A DNA stretch of 64,000 nucleotides from AC-32 sp963704005 (GCA_963704005.1 CAVPGJ010000001.1:806001-870000); one strand, 5' to 3'; positions 23,219 through 31,399 are shown, counted from the first letter of the stretch. A program made the numbers and translations. The notes: generated from the sequence alone by a model not told the origin.

Positions 23219-25726
23219 ATGGCAGTAACGACTGAGCCCCGGACCGCGACGGTGTCCGTCACCGTCGGCGACCAGGAGCTGACTTTCGAGACCGGGAAGC
23301 TCGCCAAGCAGGCCGACGGCGCCGTCGTCGTCCGCGCCGGCGAGACGATGGTGCTCGCGACCGCGCAGGGCAAGATGGAGGCGCGCGAGGGCGCGGACTT
23401 CTTCCCGCTCACCGTCGACGTCGAGGAGCGGATGTATGCGGCCGGGAAGATCCCCGGCGGCTTCTTCAAGCGCGAAGGGCGCCCTACCGAGCGCGCGATC
23501 CTCACCGCGCGGATGATCGACCGCCCGATCCGGCCGCTCTGGCCGAAGGGCTACAAGAACGAGGTGCACGTGGTCTGCACGACGCTGTCGGCCGACCTCG
23601 TCACCGCGCACGACATCCTTTGCATCAACGGCGCGTCCGCCGCGCTGATGATCTCGCCGCTGCCCTTTCAGGGGCCGATCGGCGCGGTCCGGATCGGCAT
23701 GATCGACGGCGAGTTCGTCGTCAACCCGACGCTGGACGCGATTGAGAACGGCGAGAGCACGCTCGACCTGATCGTCGTCGGCACGAAGGACGCATTGACG
23801 ATGGTCGAGGCCGGCGCGGAGGAGGTTCCCGAGGAGAAGATTCTCGAGGCCTTCGAGCTCGCCCACGGCGAGATCACGAAGATCTGCGAGGCGCAGGAGG
23901 ATCTCCGCCGCCAGGCTGGCAAGGAGCGTTGGCTCGATCTCGAGCTGACCGAAGAGCTCGAGCGCGAGCACGGCCCGCGATTCCAGGAGCGGATCGGGGC
24001 CGAGGGCCTGCGCGAGGCCGGCGCGGTCGTCGAAGACCTCGTCGTCGAGCTCGCACCGCAGATCACGATGGACTCCACCGAGGAGGACATCCGCAAGCAG
24101 ATCCAGGTGCGCTCGAGCATGGCGCTGATACTCGACCGCCAGCGCCTCGACGCGGTGCTCGGCCCGGTCCGGCAGCAGTTCGAGGACGACCTGAAGGCGT
24201 TGACCGATGCCGAGCAGGACTCCAAGGAGCTCAAGTCGGCGAAGCGGAACCTGCTCTTCGAGAAGATCGAGGACGAGATCCAGCTGCCCTTCCCGGCCGG
24301 GACGACAGCGCCCGACGACGAGACGCCGACCGTCAAGGACTCGATGACCAAGCAGTACGTCAAGAAGGCATCAGAGGCGATCTACAAGGACCTCGTCCGC
24401 CGCAAGATCGCGGTCGACAAGCGGCGGCCCGACGGTCGCGGCGCGGAGGAGATCCGGCACGTCACCTGCGAGGTGGGCGTCAGCCCGCGCACGCACGGCT
24501 CGGCGCTCTTCACGCGGGGCCAGACCCAGATCCTGTCGCTGCTGACGCTCGGCACCGCCAAGGAGGGCCAGCGGATCGACGACCTCTCGCTCGAGTCCGA
24601 GCGCCGCTACATGCACCACTACAACTTCCCGCCCTACTCGGTAGGGGAGACGGGCTTCATGCGCGGCCCGAAGAGGCGCGACATCGGCCACGGCGCGCTC
24701 GCCCAGCGGGCGCTCGAGCCGATGATCCCGTCGCTGGAGGACTTCCCGTACACGATCCGGATCGTCTCCGAGACGCTGGAGTCGAACGGCTCGTCGTCGA
24801 TGGGCTCGGTCTGCGGCTCGACCCTCGCGCTCCAGGACGCGGGCGTCCCGATCAAGGCGCCCGTCGGCGGGATCGCCATGGGGCTCGTCAAGGAGGGCGA
24901 CGACTACGTGGTCCTGACCGACATCCAGGGCGCCGAGGACCACCTCGGCGACATGGACTTCAAGGTCGCCGGCTCGCGCGACGGGATCACCGCGCTGCAG
25001 ATGGACATCAAGATCACCGGCGTCACGCAGGAGATCATGAGCAACGCGCTCGCGCAGGCGAAGCGGGCGCGGGAGTTCATCCTCGACAAGATGGCCGAGG
25101 TGCTGCCCGAGAGCCGCGGCCAGCTCGCCGCGCACGCCCCGCGCATCTCGACGGTCAAGATCGACCCCGAGCAGATCGGGCTTGTGATCGGCAAGGGCGG
25201 CGAGACGATCCGCGCGCTCGAGGCCGAGAACGACGTCCAGATCGATATCGAGGAGGACGGCACGATCCTCATCTACGCGACCGAGGGCGAGAAGGCCGAC
25301 TCCGCGATCGCCGCGATCGAGTCGCTCACCAAGACCCCGGAGGTCGGCGATACGTACACCGGCAAGGTCGTCAAGACCACGCAGTTCGGCGCCTTCGTCG
25401 AGCTGAAGAAGGGCACCGACGGCCTGCTGCACGTCTCCAACGTCGGCCCGGGCCGCGTCGGCCACATCGAGGACGTGATCGGGCGCGGCGACGTGCTCGA
25501 CGTGCTCGTCCAGGAGGTCGACAAGGAGCGCGGGCGGATCGGCCTCAAGCTGATCGCCAAGCACGAGAACGGCAACCTCGTCCAGCCGGAGGAGCTGATC
25601 GAGCGGGCGAAGGATGCGCCTCCGCGCGAGCGCGAGGAGCGGCCGCCGCGCCGTGACGGCGAGCGCGGGCGCGGGCGCGGCGGCGGCGGCCGGGGACGCG
25701 GCGGCGGCGGCCGCGACCGCGGCTAG
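23219..25726 (+). CDS. pnp: Polyribonucleotide nucleotidyltransferase (PNPase)
   Basis: 835-residue PNPase, a phosphorolytic 3'-5' exoribonuclease. Two RNase PH domains (first about 10-230, second about 330-560 with FPPYSVGETGFMRGPKRRDI and the SNGSSSMGSVCG catalytic region), a KH domain (GLVIGKGGETIRALEAEN), an S1 domain (TGKVVKTTQFGAFVELKKGT), and an extra Arg/Gly-rich tail (GRGRGGGGRGRGGGGRDRG) like eukaryotic RGG boxes, probably RNA-binding. Good SD GGAGG 6 nt before ATG 23219. Expression is probably controlled through the leader. Confidence 0.97.
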   Translation: MAVTTEPRTATVSVTVGDQELTFETGKLAKQADGAVVVRAGETMVLATAQGKMEAREGADFFPLTVDVEERMYAAGKIPGGFFKREGRPTERAILTARMIDRPIRPLWPKGYKNEVHVVCTTLSADLVTAHDILCINGASAALMISPLPFQGPIGAVRIGMIDGEFVVNPTLDAIENGESTLDLIVVGTKDALTMVEAGAEEVPEEKILEAFELAHGEITKICEAQEDLRRQAGKERWLDLELTEELEREHGPRFQERIGAEGLREAGAVVEDLVVELAPQITMDSTEEDIRKQIQVRSSMALILDRQRLDAVLGPVRQQFEDDLKALTDAEQDSKELKSAKRNLLFEKIEDEIQLPFPAGTTAPDDETPTVKDSMTKQYVKKASEAIYKDLVRRKIAVDKRRPDGRGAEEIRHVTCEVGVSPRTHGSALFTRGQTQILSLLTLGTAKEGQRIDDLSLESERRYMHHYNFPPYSVGETGFMRGPKRRDIGHGALAQRALEPMIPSLEDFPYTIRIVSETLESNGSSSMGSVCGSTLALQDAGVPIKAPVGGIAMGLVKEGDDYVVLTDIQGAEDHLGDMDFKVAGSRDGITALQMDIKITGVTQEIMSNALAQAKRAREFILDKMAEVLPESRGQLAAHAPRISTVKIDPEQIGLVIGKGGETIRALEAENDVQIDIEEDGTILIYATEGEKADSAIAAIESLTKTPEVGDTYTGKVVKTTQFGAFVELKKGTDGLLHVSNVGPGRVGHIEDVIGRGDVLDVLVQEVDKERGRIGLKLIAKHENGNLVQPEELIERAKDAPPREREERPPRRDGERGRGRGGGGRGRGGGGRDRG

Positions 25727-25779
25727 AGGCGAGCACGCCCGGAGGGCCTGGTGCTTCCGGCTCCAAGACGGTGCGTCGG

Positions 25780-25838
25780 ACGGCCGCGCGGGCGAAGCCC
25801 ACGCGGCCTCCACGGTCGGCGGCGCCAAGTCGCCGCCT
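25780..25838 (-). repeat. Divergent relative of the 73-bp two-hairpin repeat
   Basis: Read on the minus strand: a 7-bp stem (GGCGGCG / CGCCGCC, 25818-25837), a 9-nt spacer, then a 12-bp stem with a TTC loop and GGGC / GCCC apex (25782-25808). The architecture matches the 73-bp family but primary sequence conservation is weak, so this may be a decayed or only analogous copy. The surrounding 25727-25907 gap otherwise shows no gene. Confidence 0.4.
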
Positions 25839-25907
25839 TGAGTTGACCGAGCGACCGGAGCGCCTGTCCTCGCCGAGGCGAAGCCGCAGGCGCTCCTGAT
25901 CGCGACA

Positions 25908-26339
25908 GTGCGGCTCGTGCTGGCGGCGGCAGGCGTCGCGGCCGCGGTTGCTTTCGGCCTTGGGCGAGGCCCGGCGGCGGCGCTGTTCGCATGCGGCGTC
26001 GCAATCCTGCTCCTGGCCGTCTACGGAGGCGACCGCCGGCGGCGTAGCGCGCTTCGGTTCGAGAATACGGAGCCGATTCCGGCCGGCGCGCGCATAGAGA
26101 GTCGCGGCCGGGCCTTGGGGCGCGCCGCCTATCCGAGCACGATCGGGCTGACCGTGCTGATAGCGATTGCCCTCTGGCCCCAGCCGGGACTGGCCGCGCT
26201 GCTGGCCGGCGTCCTCGGCGGGCTGGGCGGGGTGTCGATCGCAGGCGCCCTGCGTCTCGGCGCCTGGGAGCGTGAGCGGAAGGCGCGGATCCTGATCGAG
26301 GCGGGGGGCGCCGAGCGGATCTACGAGGCGCCCCGGTGA
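25908..26339 (+). CDS. Small membrane protein, unknown function
   Basis: 143 residues from GTG 25908. Two N-terminal hydrophobic segments (LVLAAAGVAAAVAFGLG and AALFACGVAILLLAVYGG), an Arg-rich loop with GDRRRRSALRFE, two more hydrophobic segments (PSTIGLTVLIAIALWP and ALLAGVLGGLGGVSIAGAL) and a charged C-terminus. No family recognised. It overlaps the DsbB gene start by 4 bases (GTGA), so it is probably part of the thiol-oxidation operon. Confidence 0.7.
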   Translation: MRLVLAAAGVAAAVAFGLGRGPAAALFACGVAILLLAVYGGDRRRRSALRFENTEPIPAGARIESRGRALGRAAYPSTIGLTVLIAIALWPQPGLAALLAGVLGGLGGVSIAGALRLGAWERERKARILIEAGGAERIYEAPR

Positions 26340-26896
26340 CCCACAACACGATCGTCGTCCTCGCAGCGCTCGGGGTCGCGGGCCAGGTGCTCGCGGCCCT
26401 GCTGCTGCTGATCGGGCTCGCGTGGCTCGTCGGCCTGCGCGGGCCTGCCGGCTGGCTCAGGCGTTTCGTCGAGGGCTACGAGCTCTGGCTCGCGTTCCTG
26501 GTCACGGCGATCGCGACCGGCGGGAGCCTCTTCTTCTCGGAGGTGGCGCACTTCGTCCCCTGCGAGCTCTGCTGGTACCAGCGGATCTGCATGTACCCGC
26601 TTTCGATCATCACGCTGCTCGCCGCGCTCGCCGACGACCGCCACGTCGCCCGCTACCTGCTGCCGCTGCCGCTGGTCGGCGCGGGGGTCTCGGTCTACCA
26701 CCTGCTGGTCGAGAACGGGGTCATCGCAGAGGCGCAGTCGTGCCTGATCTCGGCGCCCGGGGGCTGCGCAACCAAGTGGATCGAGGAATTCGGCTACGTG
26801 ACGATCCCGGTGCTCGCGCTCACCGGCTTTTCGCTGGCGTTCGCCTTCCTGCTGCTCGCCTCCGTGTCGCCGCCCGCTACCGTTAGCGAACCATGA
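26336..26896 (+). CDS. dsbB: Disulfide bond formation protein DsbB
   Basis: 186 residues, four transmembrane helices. The quinone-facing CxxC is in FVPCELCWYQRICMYPLS, and a second Cys pair is in QSCLISAPGGCATKW. DsbB reoxidises a DsbA-like thiol oxidase and passes electrons to quinone. It overlaps the DsbA-like gene by a few bases, giving a complete DsbA/DsbB pair. Confidence 0.9.
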   Translation: MTHNTIVVLAALGVAGQVLAALLLLIGLAWLVGLRGPAGWLRRFVEGYELWLAFLVTAIATGGSLFFSEVAHFVPCELCWYQRICMYPLSIITLLAALADDRHVARYLLPLPLVGAGVSVYHLLVENGVIAEAQSCLISAPGGCATKWIEEFGYVTIPVLALTGFSLAFAFLLLASVSPPATVSEP

Positions 26897-27693
26897 CGAG
26901 GGCGAAAAAGGCACGGCAGCGGCGGCAACAGGCCGCGGCGCCGCCGCCGGTGCGGAGCACGAGCGGCGGGCGCAAGGCGAACCCGAAGGTGATCGCCGGC
27001 GTCGCCGCGCTGATCGCCCTCGCGGTCATTCCCGCCGCGATCGTGTTCGCGGTGACGGGCAACAACAAGAGCTCCTCGTCGACAACGCCGAAGAACACGA
27101 CCACGCTGCCTGGCGCGGCCGACGTGACGCGCCTCTTCAAGGGGATCCCCCAGCACGGCAACGTGCTCGGCTCCCCCTCGGCGCCGGCGACCCTGGTCGA
27201 GTACATCGACCTCCAGTGCCCCATCTGCCGCGAGTTCGAGACGACGGTGATGCCGTCGGTCATCTCCCGCTACGTCCGCACCGGGAAGCTGAAGGTGGTC
27301 GCCAGGCCGGTCGCGTTCCTGGGGCCCGACTCCGAGGTGGCGCGGAAGGGTGCCGTCGCCGCACTTGAGCGCAACCGCTTCTTCGACTTCGCGCAGCTCC
27401 TCTACGGCAACCAGGGGACGGAGAACTCGGGCTGGGTGACGGACCAGCTCGTCGCGGACGCCTACGCCAGCATCCCCGGGATCAACGTCGACAGCGCCAT
27501 GGCCGCCCGTAACTCCGCGGCGGTGGCCCGGGCGGAGCGGCAGTTCGACGCGCAGGCGCACACCGACCAGGTCCTCGGAACGCCGACGGTCCTCGTCGGC
27601 AAGAACAACGGCAAGCTGACCGAGATAGCACCCGGCGGCTCGCCGACGCTCGCGCAGCTCAAAGCTGCGATCGAGAAGGCGCAGGCTCAGTAG
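26893..27693 (+). CDS. DsbA-like membrane-anchored thiol oxidoreductase
   Basis: 266 residues. A basic cytoplasmic N-terminus (about 1-32) and one transmembrane anchor (VIAGVAALIALAVIPAAIVF) precede a low-complexity Ser/Thr linker and a thioredoxin_4 (DsbA-like) domain with the active site LQCPICREFE and the cis-Pro region GTPTVLVG. It would oxidise or isomerise disulfides in exported proteins and be recycled by the adjacent DsbB. Several exported proteins in this window have paired Cys residues. Confidence 0.9.
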   Translation: MTRAKKARQRRQQAAAPPPVRSTSGGRKANPKVIAGVAALIALAVIPAAIVFAVTGNNKSSSSTTPKNTTTLPGAADVTRLFKGIPQHGNVLGSPSAPATLVEYIDLQCPICREFETTVMPSVISRYVRTGKLKVVARPVAFLGPDSEVARKGAVAALERNRFFDFAQLLYGNQGTENSGWVTDQLVADAYASIPGINVDSAMAARNSAAVARAERQFDAQAHTDQVLGTPTVLVGKNNGKLTEIAPGGSPTLAQLKAAIEKAQAQ

Positions 27694-27703
27694 TTCCGGC
27701 GGT

Positions 27704-27777
27704 TCGACCGGTTGGTTCAGACGGACGAACGAGCAAAGCCCGTTCGTCCTTGAGATCGGCATCGCAAGCGACGCCTC
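27704..27777 (-). repeat. 73-bp two-hairpin dispersed repeat, copy B
   Basis: Minus-strand copy starting 4 nt past the stop of the metallopeptidase gene, in sense with it. Stem-loop 1 GGCGTCGC-TT-GCGATGCC has one G-U; stem-loop 2 is a 12-bp stem (GGACGAACGGGC / GCTCGTTCGTCC) with one G-U and a TTT loop; tail ends ACCGGTCGA. It fills the space between two convergent genes and might act as a 3' end element. Confidence 0.85.
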
Positions 27778-27780
27778 AGC

Positions 27781-28116
27781 TCAGTAGCGGTCGAGCTCGT
27801 GCAGGCGCTCGTCGCTGATCCCGAAGTGATGGGCGATCTCATGCAGCACCACGCGCCGGATCTGTTGCTGGAGCAGCGCCGGGTCGTGCCCGTAGTGGCG
27901 CTCGAGCGGGCCGCGGTAGATCGTGATCTTGTCCGGCGGCACCCCGCTATAGCCGGTCGTCCGGCGCGTGAGCGGCACGCCCTCGTAAAGCCCGAGCAGC
28001 GGCTGTCCGGGCGGAGGCTCGTCCTCGACCATGATCGCGACGTTGGACATCGCCTGCCGCAGGTCGTCCGGCAGCGAATCGATCGCGGCCTGCGCCGAAT
28101 CCTCGAAGTCGTCCAC
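27781..28116 (-). CDS. Zincin-like metallopeptidase (DUF1025/PF06262 type)
   Basis: 111 residues. The zinc-binding HExxH motif is in VVLHEIAHHFGISDERLHEL; the upstream block LLGLYEGVPLTRR and KITIYRGPLER is typical of the small metallopeptidase family found in actinobacteria and proteobacteria. No signal peptide, so presumably cytoplasmic; substrate unknown. GTG start at 28116 has a TAGGCT box 8 nt upstream (leaderless candidate). Divergent from the M16 peptidase. Confidence 0.87.
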   Translation of the reverse strand: MDDFEDSAQAAIDSLPDDLRQAMSNVAIMVEDEPPPGQPLLGLYEGVPLTRRTTGYSGVPPDKITIYRGPLERHYGHDPALLQQQIRRVVLHEIAHHFGISDERLHELDRY

Positions 28117-28124
28117 GAGCCGCG

Positions 28125-28130
28125 AGCCTA
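28125..28130 (-). promoter_or_regulatory. -10 box of leaderless promoter for small metallopeptidase
   Basis: TAGGCT on the minus strand, 8 nt before GTG 28116, no Shine-Dalgarno. It is back to back with the TACGAT box of the divergent M16 gene. Confidence 0.4.
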
Positions 28131-28145
28131 GCTGCGCCGGGCCAG

Positions 28146-28151
28146 TACGAT
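28146..28151 (+). promoter_or_regulatory. -10 box of leaderless promoter for M16 peptidase
   Basis: TACGAT lies exactly 7 nt before GTG 28159, with no Shine-Dalgarno between. Confidence 0.45.
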
Positions 28152-28158
28152 CCCGTCC

Positions 28159-29448
28159 GTGCAGCGGTACGTCCTGACCGAGCTCGACTCCGGCGAGCGC
28201 GTCATCTCCGAGCGGCTCTCACACGTTCGCTCGGTCGCGATCGGCTTCTGGATCGGCGCCGGCTCGCGCGACGAGACGGACGCCAAGGCCGGCGTCTCGC
28301 ACTTCCTCGAGCACCTGCTCTTCAAGGGCACGGCGTCGTTCACGGCGCAGGAGATCGCCGAGACTTTCGACGCGCTCGGCGGCGAGCTGAACGCGGCCAC
28401 CTCCCGCGAGCACACCGTCCTCTACGCGCGGGTCCCGGACGACCGGCTGGAGACGGCGCTCGAGGTGATGGGCGAGATGGTGTTCGCGCCGTCCTTCGCC
28501 GAGCTCGACGCCGAGCGGGAGGTCGTGCTCGAGGAGATCGCGATGTACGAGGACCAGCCGCAGGAGCTCGTGCACGACCTGATCTCCGAGGCGACCTTCG
28601 GCCGGCATCCGCTCGGTCGGCCGGTGATCGGGCGAGCGGAGGTCATCTCCAGCGTGTCGCGGCGCACCGTCTCCTCGTACCACCGCTCGATGTACGTGCC
28701 GGGCAACGTCGTCGTCTCGGCCGCGGGGAACATGAAGCACGACGACCTGCAGCGGCTCTTGCTCCGGGCCCAGCGCAAGGCCGTCGAGCCAGTGCGCAAG
28801 GGCCCGCGCGTGCGGCCGCCGCTCGTCAAGCCACCGGCGCCGAGCCTGCGCTTCCAGCGCAAGGACACCGAGCAATACCACGTCTGCATCGCCGCGCCGG
28901 GGATCGCGCGCTCCGACAAGCGCCGCTTCGCCGCCTCGCTCCTCGACGGGATTCTCGGCGGCTCGGCCTCGTCGCGGCTCTTCCAGGAGATCCGCGAGAA
29001 GCGGGGCATGGCCTACGCGGTCTACAGCTTCGCGGCCCAGTACACGGACACCGGCCAGATCGGCGTCTACATCGGCACGCGCGAGGACAACCTCGCCGCC
29101 TGCCTGGAGATCATGAGCGAGCAGATCGCCGAGATCGCCGAGGGGAAGCTTCGGCCCGAGGAGCTGACCCGCGCGAAGGAGAACCTCAAGGGTCGGATCA
29201 TGCTCTCGATGGAGTCCACCTCGAACCGGATGAGCCGACTGGGCAAGTCGCTGATCACCGACACGGAGCTGCTCTCGATCGAGCGGATCGTCGCCGAGGT
29301 GGACGCGGTCGAGTCGGAGGCGCTGGCCGAGCTGGCCGGTGTGCTGCTGGCGCCGGAGAAGCTCTCGGCGGCCGGGATCGGGCCCGCGGAAGAGCGCTTC
29401 CTGGACGCGGTCGAGCGGGTGAACCCGGGGCTCGCCCGGGCGGCGTGA
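28159..29448 (+). CDS. M16-family zinc peptidase (processing-peptidase-like)
   Basis: 429 residues. The inverted zinc motif HxxEH is in GVSHFLEHLLFKGTAS, with the third ligand Glu downstream in ELNAATSREHTVLYA/ EVVLEEIAMYEDQP, and the C-terminal half has the inactive paralogous fold with EIREKRGMAYAVYSF. Related to Bacillus YmxG and mitochondrial processing peptidase. It usually sits between pnp and dapB, as here. Substrate unknown; no signal peptide. Confidence 0.93.
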   Translation: MQRYVLTELDSGERVISERLSHVRSVAIGFWIGAGSRDETDAKAGVSHFLEHLLFKGTASFTAQEIAETFDALGGELNAATSREHTVLYARVPDDRLETALEVMGEMVFAPSFAELDAEREVVLEEIAMYEDQPQELVHDLISEATFGRHPLGRPVIGRAEVISSVSRRTVSSYHRSMYVPGNVVVSAAGNMKHDDLQRLLLRAQRKAVEPVRKGPRVRPPLVKPPAPSLRFQRKDTEQYHVCIAAPGIARSDKRRFAASLLDGILGGSASSRLFQEIREKRGMAYAVYSFAAQYTDTGQIGVYIGTREDNLAACLEIMSEQIAEIAEGKLRPEELTRAKENLKGRIMLSMESTSNRMSRLGKSLITDTELLSIERIVAEVDAVESEALAELAGVLLAPEKLSAAGIGPAEERFLDAVERVNPGLARAA

Positions 29449-29462
29449 GGGTTTCCTTCGCG

Positions 29463-29528
29463 TTCACGTCAGCCTTCGGGGGAGCCCGGCTCCCCCGGGC
29501 ATGAGCCGAAGGCGGCCAGGGACGTGAA
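29463..29528 (+). promoter_or_regulatory. Hairpin enclosing the dapB start codon
   Basis: Three nested helices: TTCACGTC / GACGTGAA (29463-29470 with 29521-29528), GCCTTCGG / CCGAAGGC (29472-29479 with 29506-29513) and an inner GGGGGAGCC / GGCTCCCCC palindrome. The dapB GTG (29524-29526) is inside the outermost stem, and no good Shine-Dalgarno is visible, so initiation may be structure-controlled. Confidence 0.5.
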
Positions 29529-30138
29529 GATCGCACTCTTCGGGCGCGGCGGGAGGGTCGGGTCGGTGCTGGCGCCGGCGCTCGAGGCAGCCGGGCACGA
29601 GCTGACCGGGCTCGAGGAGGCCGAAGCGATTGTCGACTTCACGGCGCCCGACGCGGTCGACGCCAACGTGCGCGCGGCGCTCGACGCCGGCGTGCCCTGC
29701 GTGGTCGGGACGAGCGGCTGGGATCCCGCGCCGCTGGGGGAGCTGGCGGCGGAGCGCGGCCTCGCGCTGTTCGTCGCACCGAACTTCGCGATCGGCGCGG
29801 TGCTGATGATGCGGCTGGCCGCCGAGGCGGCGCGTTATCTCCCGCGGGCTGAGATCGTCGAGCTGCACGGCGAGGCGAAGAAGGACGCGCCTTCGGGCAC
29901 GGCGAGGGCGACCGCGCAGCTGCTCCCCGGCGAGCCGCCGATCCACTCGGTGCGGCTGCCGGGCCTGGTCGCCCACCAGGAGGTCCTGCTCGGCGGCGAG
30001 GGCCAGCTCCTGACGATCCGCCACGATGCGTACTCGCGCGAGGCCTACGTGCCGGGGGTGCTGCTGGCGCTGGAGCGGCTGCCCGCGCTCCCGCCGGGGC
30101 TCACGACGGGCCTCGAGAGCATCCTCGAGCTCGGCTAG
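29524..30138 (+). CDS. dapB: 4-hydroxy-tetrahydrodipicolinate reductase DapB
   Basis: 204 residues, short for DapB (usually about 245-270), chiefly because the N-terminal Rossmann part is compact. It makes tetrahydrodipicolinate for lysine and peptidoglycan. Motifs: GRGGRVGSVLAPAL nucleotide-binding loop, VDFTAP, VVGTSGW, APNFAIGAVLMM, and the catalytic ELHGEAKKDAPSGTA with His and Lys kept (the usual second His of HH is Gly). The GTG start is buried in a hairpin. Followed by dapA after a repeat-bearing gap. Confidence 0.92.
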   Translation: MKIALFGRGGRVGSVLAPALEAAGHELTGLEEAEAIVDFTAPDAVDANVRAALDAGVPCVVGTSGWDPAPLGELAAERGLALFVAPNFAIGAVLMMRLAAEAARYLPRAEIVELHGEAKKDAPSGTARATAQLLPGEPPIHSVRLPGLVAHQEVLLGGEGQLLTIRHDAYSREAYVPGVLLALERLPALPPGLTTGLESILELG

Positions 30139-30139
30139 C

Positions 30140-30206
30140 AGGAGGGCTTGACGAACCCGGGCTGTGCCGGCGGGCCGCGCTGCCCGCCCCGCCGCCAAAC
30201 CCTCCG
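30140..30206 (+). repeat. 67-bp palindromic element after dapB, related to the dapA downstream element
   Basis: Begins two bases after the dapB stop with AGGAGGGCTTGACGAA and ends with the near-inverse (CCAAACCCTCC), enclosing a 6-bp GGCGGG / CCCGCC hairpin. Its first 44 bases match the reverse complement of 31356-31399 downstream of dapA at about nine in ten positions with one gap. So the two genes carry related short inverted-repeat elements just past their stops. Confidence 0.65.
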
Positions 30207-30216
30207 ACACGGAATC

Positions 30217-30260
30217 GTCACACCCGCGTCACAGACGCGTGACAGGTGGCCCGCTAGCGT
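30217..30260 (+). promoter_or_regulatory. Palindromic/direct-repeat operator with -10 box upstream of dapA
   Basis: Three heptamers at exact 11-bp steps: GTCACAC (30217), GTCACAG (30228), GTGACAG (30239). The last two also form the 16-bp palindrome GTCAC-N6-GTGAC (30228-30243). TAGCGT at 30255-30260 is a possible -10, 27 nt from the middle heptamer. Direct GTCACA repeats at this spacing resemble sites of OmpR/PhoB-type regulators such as MtrA. The same arrangement occurs at 46057 and 57941. Confidence 0.5.
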
Positions 30261-30345
30261 TCCTTCCAGGGGTCACGGGGGACCCCTTGGGGGTGGTTAG
30301 GGGCACGGTCACGCGGCGGCGGGAGGGCCCTCGCCGGTGACGGCG

Positions 30346-30351
30346 TACAAT
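30346..30351 (+). promoter_or_regulatory. -10 box of leaderless promoter for dapA
   Basis: TACAAT lies 6 nt before ATG 30358; no Shine-Dalgarno. An in-frame upstream codon at 30337 is rejected because it would place the start before the box. Confidence 0.45.
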
Positions 30352-30357
30352 CACGGC

Positions 30358-31239
30358 ATGCTCGGCGAGGTGCTGACCGCGACCGTGACGCCGTTCGGCC
30401 CGGACGGGCGCGTCGACCTCGACCGCTACCAGGAGCTGTGCGCGTTCCTCGTCGACAACGGCTCCGACGGCGTCGTCGTCAACGGCACGACGGGCGAGGC
30501 GTCGACCCTCAGCGAGGAGGAGCGAGTCGCGCTGATCCGCGTGGCGCTGGAGGCGATCGGCGATCGCGCGACCGTGGTCGCCGGCACCGGCACGAACTCG
30601 ACCGCGCACTCGATCGAGCTCACGCGGCAAGCGGCCGAGGCGGGCGCGCACGCCGTCCTCGTCGTCACGCCGTACTACAACAAGCCTCCGCAGCGCGCGA
30701 TCGTCGAGCACTTCAAGGCCGTCGCGGCCGAGACCGACCGCCCGGTCGTCGCGTACAACATCCCTGGGCGCTGCGTGATCAACATCGAGCCGGAGACGAT
30801 GGACCGGCTCGCCGAGATCCCGAACGTCACCGCGGTCAAGCAGTCGAACGCCGACCTCGAGCAGGCGCGGCACATCGTCGAGCTCGGCCTCGACCTCTAC
30901 GCGGGCGACGACAACCTCGTGCTCCCGTTCGTCGAGCTCGGCGGGCTGGGCGGTGTCTGCGTGCACACGCACGTCGTCGGCCCGCAGGTGAAGGAGATGA
31001 TCCGCCGCTTCCGCGCGGGCGACACCGAGGCCGCGCGTCAGCTCGACGACGAGCTCGCACCCGCGTACGAGTTGATCGGCGTCGTCACGGGCCCGATCCA
31101 GATCAAGGCCGCGCTCAACCTGCTCGGCCACGACGTCGGCGGGCTGCGCCTGCCGCTGGTCGAAGCGAGCGAGGAGGAGACGGCGCAGATCCGCTCCTGC
31201 CTCGAGCGCCTGAGGCTGCTCGAGCCTTCGCGGGTCTAG
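30358..31239 (+). CDS. dapA: 4-hydroxy-tetrahydrodipicolinate synthase DapA
   Basis: 293 residues, standard DapA. Condenses pyruvate with aspartate semialdehyde, the first committed step to DAP and lysine. TIM-barrel motifs: ATVTPFGPDGRVDL, the NGTTGEASTLSEEER pyruvate-binding loop, VVTPYYNKPPQ, catalytic Tyr in VAYNIPGR and the Schiff-base Lys in VTAVKQSNADL. ATG 30358 follows a TACAAT box by 6 nt. A long RNA-like hairpin begins at the stop codon. Confidence 0.96.
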   Translation: MLGEVLTATVTPFGPDGRVDLDRYQELCAFLVDNGSDGVVVNGTTGEASTLSEEERVALIRVALEAIGDRATVVAGTGTNSTAHSIELTRQAAEAGAHAVLVVTPYYNKPPQRAIVEHFKAVAAETDRPVVAYNIPGRCVINIEPETMDRLAEIPNVTAVKQSNADLEQARHIVELGLDLYAGDDNLVLPFVELGGLGGVCVHTHVVGPQVKEMIRRFRAGDTEAARQLDDELAPAYELIGVVTGPIQIKAALNLLGHDVGGLRLPLVEASEEETAQIRSCLERLRLLEPSRV

Positions 31240-31399
31240 GAGGGTTTGACGGAGCCCTGCTCGTCGGGGTGCGATGGCCGTTCCGAGGCAAGGACGCAGG
31301 GAGTCCCTGTAGTGGACAACTACGGGGACGACTGAGGACGCGGCCTCGGAGCGGACAGTGCGGCCCGACGGCACAGACCGGGTTTCGTCAAGCCCTCCT
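31238..31399 (+). ncRNA. 162-nt rod-like structured RNA element after dapA
   Basis: Four helices are strictly nested: 20 bp (31238-31257 with 31380-31399), 7 bp (31262-31268 with 31364-31370), 12 bp (31278-31289 with 31343-31354) and 11 bp (31303-31313 with 31319-31329) with a 5-nt loop; the two larger internal loops are symmetric (9/9 and 13/13). All five non-Watson-Crick pairs are G-U on the + strand and none is A-C, which points to selection as + strand RNA. It may be a 3' UTR element, processed sRNA, or a MITE-like element with terminal inverted repeats. Confidence 0.6.
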
